From: Myxococcales bacterium
GTDB lineage: Bacteria; Myxococcota_A; Polyangia; Palsa-1104
Length of the DNA stretch: 64,000 bases
Assembly (NCBI GenBank): GCA_003170275.1
Contig: PNAM01000055.1
Coordinates: 1 to 64,000 of the forward strand
Direction: 5' to 3'
Shown here: piece after piece, positions 61,626 through 64,000 of the stretch
How positions within the stretch are numbered: position 1 is the stretch's first letter
Layout of the letters: the number at the start of each line of letters is the position of its first letter
Notes under the pieces: generated by a model
The model's input: the letters and a program-made list of their open reading frames with translations, nothing else
What the model was told of the DNA's origin: nothing
Database searches by the model: none
Made by a program: the position numbers and the translations under genes

Positions 61626-62428
61626 CGCGCGAGCAGCCAGAACGCGAGCGCACCGATGACGATCCGGTAGTACCCGAACGGCTCGAGGCCGCGTGACTTG
61701 AGATAGCGCAGAAAGCCGGCGATCACCGCCCACGCGACCAGGAACGACACCACCATGCCGATGGCCAGCTCCAGCCCGCCGCCGCCGTGCAACAGCTCGT
61801 GGCGCGCCTTGTAGCCTTCGTAGACGGTGGCGGCGCCCAGCGTGGGCAGCCCGAGCAGGAACGAGAACTCGGCGGCGGTCGCCGTCGACAGGCCGGAGAG
61901 CTGCCCGGCGACGATGGTGCACATCGAGCGCGACGATCCGGGCCACAGCGAGAACACCTGGCCGATGCCCACCGCCAGCCCGCGGCCGACGGTGACGTTC
62001 TCCAGCCCGTGCAAGCCATCGAGGTGCTGGCGCTTGCGCCACAGCTCGACCACGATCATCAGCACGCCGCCGGCGATCAGCGCGCCCGCGACGGGCCACA
62101 CGCCGAACAGGTGCGCCTTGATGGTCTTGCGGAACGCCAGGCCGACGATCGCCGCCGGCAGAAATCCGACCGCCAGCGCCGACGCCAGACGCACCGCCTC
62201 GGGCCGTCCCTTGACCAGGCCCACGCTGCGCTCGGCCAGGAGCTTGCGATAGTGGATCAGCACGGCGAGGATCGCGCCCAGCTGGATCACGATCTCGAAC
62301 GACTTCTGGCCCTCGCCCTCGAGGCCCAGCACCTTGCCGGCGAGGATCAGGTGCCCGGTCGACGAGACCGGAAGGTATTCAGTGAGCCCCTCGACGAGGC
62401 CCAGGATCGCAGCTTGGAGGGGATTCAA
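61622..62428 (-). CDS. uppP: Undecaprenyl-diphosphatase UppP/BacA
   Basis: A 268-residue integral membrane phosphatase that makes undecaprenyl phosphate from the diphosphate, for peptidoglycan and O-antigen synthesis. EGLTEYLPVSSTGHL near 14 and PGSSRS near 160 are the two catalytic motifs, and about eight helices are present. The start is TTG 62428. It shares an operon with a downstream Cys-rich lipoprotein (four-base overlap). Confidence 0.95.
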   Translation of the reverse strand: MNPLQAAILGLVEGLTEYLPVSSTGHLILAGKVLGLEGEGQKSFEIVIQLGAILAVLIHYRKLLAERSVGLVKGRPEAVRLASALAVGFLPAAIVGLAFRKTIKAHLFGVWPVAGALIAGGVLMIVVELWRKRQHLDGLHGLENVTVGRGLAVGIGQVFSLWPGSSRSMCTIVAGQLSGLSTATAAEFSFLLGLPTLGAATVYEGYKARHELLHGGGGLELAIGMVVSFLVAWAVIAGFLRYLKSRGLEPFGYYRIVIGALAFWLLAR

Positions 62429-62443
62429 AGGAGGGACGCGTCG

Positions 62444-63313
62444 CTAGTTCCGGCCACCCGCCGCGGAGCGAAAGGGAAGCACCACCGGTGCGACGGGAAT
62501 CGGCAGCAGCGCCGCCTCCGCCGCCTTCTTGCGCGCCTCGAGATCCAGCCGATCGAGCGTGTGCAGGATGCGCCGCGCCGCGGTCACGTTCGCCGACAGC
62601 GCCAGCAGGGCGAGCGCGATCACCACCGGCGCGAACATCGGCAGCGCGCCGTGGCCGAGCAGGGTCTCGAAGATCGGCGCCAGCGCGGTCACCACGCCGA
62701 GCGAGAGCAGCCGCTCAGGGCGCTGCATCATGCCGATGTTGACGTCGTTGATACCCAGGCCTTCGGCGCGGGCGCGCGTGTAGCTCACCATCACCGAGCC
62801 GAGCGCCGCCGCCATCACCACCAGCATCGCCCACGACCCGCGGTAGAAATAGGCCAGGCCACCGAACACCACCAGCTCGGAGTAACGATCCATGACCGAG
62901 TCGAAGAACGCGCCGCCGGTCGTGACCGTGCCGGTGGCGCGCGCCACGCGACCGTCGAAGATGTCGAGGATGCCGGTGAACATATAGAGCCAGCCGCCGA
63001 GCGCGAAGCGCCCGGTGCCGAACGCCCAGGCCGACGCCGCCGCGGTCAAGAGCGAGGTCATGGTGATCGAATTCGGCGACACGCCCATCTTGATGAGCAC
63101 GCGCTCGTACGGGCGCAGGACCCACATCATGTAGTGGCGCAGGTAGCGGCCGAGCAGCTTCGAGGCCGAGCGGCGCGACACGTCCGCGTCGAGCGGGCGC
63201 CCGTACAGCCGCGACTTGAGCTCGTACAAGCCCAGCATCACGACGAAGTACAGGGTGACGCCCAGGGCGGGCGCGAGCGGCTTGAGCGGTCCAAGTATAT
63301 TCAGGGCGGTCAT
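62444..63313 (-). CDS. CDP-alcohol phosphatidyltransferase (second in window)
   Basis: A 289-residue membrane enzyme with the D-x2-DG-x2-AR signature in DIFDGRVARATG and the closing FFDSVMDRYSE. It joins a CDP-activated diacylglycerol and a polar alcohol, so phosphatidylinositol-, glycerophosphate- or serine-type lipids are possible. It is unlike the enzyme at 34152 outside the signature. It probably begins the transcript that continues into uppP, 16 bases downstream. Confidence 0.88.
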   Translation of the reverse strand: MTALNILGPLKPLAPALGVTLYFVVMLGLYELKSRLYGRPLDADVSRRSASKLLGRYLRHYMMWVLRPYERVLIKMGVSPNSITMTSLLTAAASAWAFGTGRFALGGWLYMFTGILDIFDGRVARATGTVTTGGAFFDSVMDRYSELVVFGGLAYFYRGSWAMLVVMAAALGSVMVSYTRARAEGLGINDVNIGMMQRPERLLSLGVVTALAPIFETLLGHGALPMFAPVVIALALLALSANVTAARRILHTLDRLDLEARKKAAEAALLPIPVAPVVLPFRSAAGGRN

Positions 63314-63397
63314 CGGGGCTGACTCCTGCTACCCGTGGTCAGCAAGCCAGAGGCCAAGCGGCTTGTCTAATTTTTTGAAGTCTTTTCATGAGCCTGA

Positions 63398-63413
63398 AAC
63401 ACCATCAGGTGTT
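63398..63413. repeat. Short inverted repeat AACACC-N4-GGTGTT
   Basis: A 6-bp perfect inverted repeat around ATCA in the 224-bp gap between the divergent phosphatidyltransferase and HU genes. It may be an operator or chance. Confidence 0.35.
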
Positions 63414-63425
63414 GAGAGCCGCTCG

Positions 63426-63467
63426 ATGTGGTGAATCTTCGACAGCATGTGGTGAATCGTGCGACAG
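63426..63467 (+). promoter_or_regulatory. Direct repeat upstream of the HU promoter
   Basis: ATGTGGTGAATC followed within 2-3 bases by CGACAG occurs twice, at 63426-63445 and 63447-63467, with a 21-bp period (two helical turns). It ends 14 bases before the -35 of the HU gene, a usual place for an activator or autoregulatory site. Confidence 0.5.
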
Positions 63468-63480
63468 GTAGCGAACCGGC

Positions 63481-63509
63481 TTGACCCGCCGAGTTCCCGG
63501 AACTAGGAT
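63481..63509 (+). promoter_or_regulatory. Promoter of the HU gene
   Basis: TTGACC (63481-63486) and TAGGAT (63504-63509) are 17 bases apart. The start would be near 63516, with a GGGAGGG ribosome-binding site eight bases before ATG 63538. Confidence 0.65.
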
Positions 63510-63537
63510 GCGCTTCACTTTCGGGAGGGTGCGCCCC

Positions 63538-63840
63538 ATGAAGAAGTCCGATCTCGTCGATGCGATCGCTGGAAAGGCCGGAGTACCGAAGGCCCAGGTG
63601 CAGCAAATGGTCGATGATGTCTTCGACCTGATCGCGGACGGCCTCTCCAAGGGCGAGAAGATCGACCTGCGTGGCTTCGGCACCTTCAGCGTCCGCGATT
63701 CCGCGGCGCGGACGGGCCGCAATCCGCAGACCGGCGAAGCGATCCAGATTCCGGCGCGTCGCGTCCCCGGCTTCAAGCCGGGCAAGGAGCTCAAGGAGAA
63801 GGTCAACAACAAGGGCCCGGCCGCCGCGGCGTCCGCCTAG
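63538..63840 (+). CDS. HU-type DNA-binding protein
   Basis: A 100-residue histone-like protein that bends DNA as a dimer. GRNPQTGEAIQIPARRVPGFKPG is the flexible DNA-binding arm and near end. The first 90 residues are normal HU, with an Ala-rich tail (NNKGPAAAASA). Strong GGGAGGG precedes the ATG. It shares CTAG with the stop of the convergent gene. IHF-type members look alike; I cannot tell the subclass. Confidence 0.94.
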   Translation: MKKSDLVDAIAGKAGVPKAQVQQMVDDVFDLIADGLSKGEKIDLRGFGTFSVRDSAARTGRNPQTGEAIQIPARRVPGFKPGKELKEKVNNKGPAAAASA

Positions 63841-63998
63841 AACGTAAACGCGAGCCCGAGGTTGAAGGCCTTGCCCTGAAGGCTGAGCCACGGCGCCCAG
63901 CGTGATCCCGGTACCAGGTACCGGTAGATATCCAACAGCGCGGGAACGATGAGCCAGATTCCGATCGGCCAGGTCGGGATCTGGAGCCCGCGCGCCAT
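63837..63998 (-). CDS. C-terminal end of a probable membrane or barrel protein (cut by the window)
   Basis: A minus-strand open frame converges on HU and shares its CTAG stop (63837-63840). The visible end is rich in Trp, Ile and Leu and finishes GKAFNLGLAFTF, the aromatic end typical of outer-membrane barrels. ATG 63998 lies at the edge, so the gene may also begin outside the window. No family can be named. Confidence 0.4.
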   Translation of the reverse strand: MARGLQIPTWPIGIWLIVPALLDIYRYLVPGSRWAPWLSLQGKAFNLGLAFTF

Positions 63999-64000
63999 CG

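Noticed and set aside
62444-63313. Duplicate of the phosphatidyltransferase at 34152
   Set aside because: They share only the family signature; the rest differs, so it is a separate enzyme, not a recent copy.

Overview
The window is very GC-rich bacterial chromosome with a gene style typical of Myxococcota (former Deltaproteobacteria). It carries Ser/Thr protein kinases, FHA and GAF/PAS sigma-54 activators, response regulators with DUF4388 (PATAN), many Cys-rich surface lipoproteins, a YCF48-like propeller lipoprotein and large TPR proteins. Genes are tightly packed, mostly single genes or short operons, and many convergent pairs end within a few bases of each other. I see no rRNA, tRNA or CRISPR array and no prophage. 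No gene-free stretch exceeds about 300 bases; the two longest (19281-19491 and 20095-20337) are the arms of one inverted-repeat element.

Layout. 1-11 kb: mutS2; a lipoprotein / SCP2-like / double-Rieske operon; ychF; a receiver-only regulator; gluQ; a cyclic-nucleotide-binding protein; an SppA protease with an extra N-terminal barrel-like domain. 10.5-18.3 kb: an RluA-type pseudouridine synthase with a coupled anchored protein, a secreted protein behind a striking palindrome, and two divergent sigma-54 activators. 18.3-21.2 kb: an EamA transporter and a rhomboid protease converge on a REP-associated (RAYT) transposase flanked by inverted repeats of about 176 bp. 21.2-26.9 kb: a PATAN response regulator, an acyl-CoA dehydrogenase, a TPR protein, a Cys-rich lipoprotein, and an overlapping zinc dehydrogenase / metallo-hydrolase pair. 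26.8-35 kb: a propeller lipoprotein, a LiaF-like protein, miaE-serA, a divergent PadR regulator / membrane protein pair with two PadR boxes, and a nucleotidyltransferase / CDP-alcohol phosphatidyltransferase pair. 35-39.8 kb: a 1600-residue SIR2-like/TPR protein. 39.8-48.7 kb: small lipoproteins, an FGE-fold protein, recQ, greA, carB and a HEAT-like protein. 48.7-60.4 kb is a signalling island: PilZ, a 7TMR-DISM kinase, a tandem double kinase, and a chemosensory operon (PATAN regulator, CheY, CheW, MCP, CheA-REC) without CheR or CheB. 60.4-64 kb: a Cys-rich lipoprotein, uppP, a second CDP-alcohol phosphatidyltransferase, HU, and an incomplete gene.

A recurring theme is a TANNNT -10 hexamer, often extended by TGN, lying 5-9 nt before the start codon of genes with no visible ribosome-binding site. 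This suggests widespread leaderless transcription. The strongest regulatory logic is at the PadR pair (two ATGT-N8-ACAT boxes) and at the palindrome beside the -35 element of the secreted protein. The best candidates for something undescribed are the SIR2-like/TPR giant, the RAYT element with long inverted repeats, the barrel-SppA fusion and the kinase/PilZ/chemosensory island.
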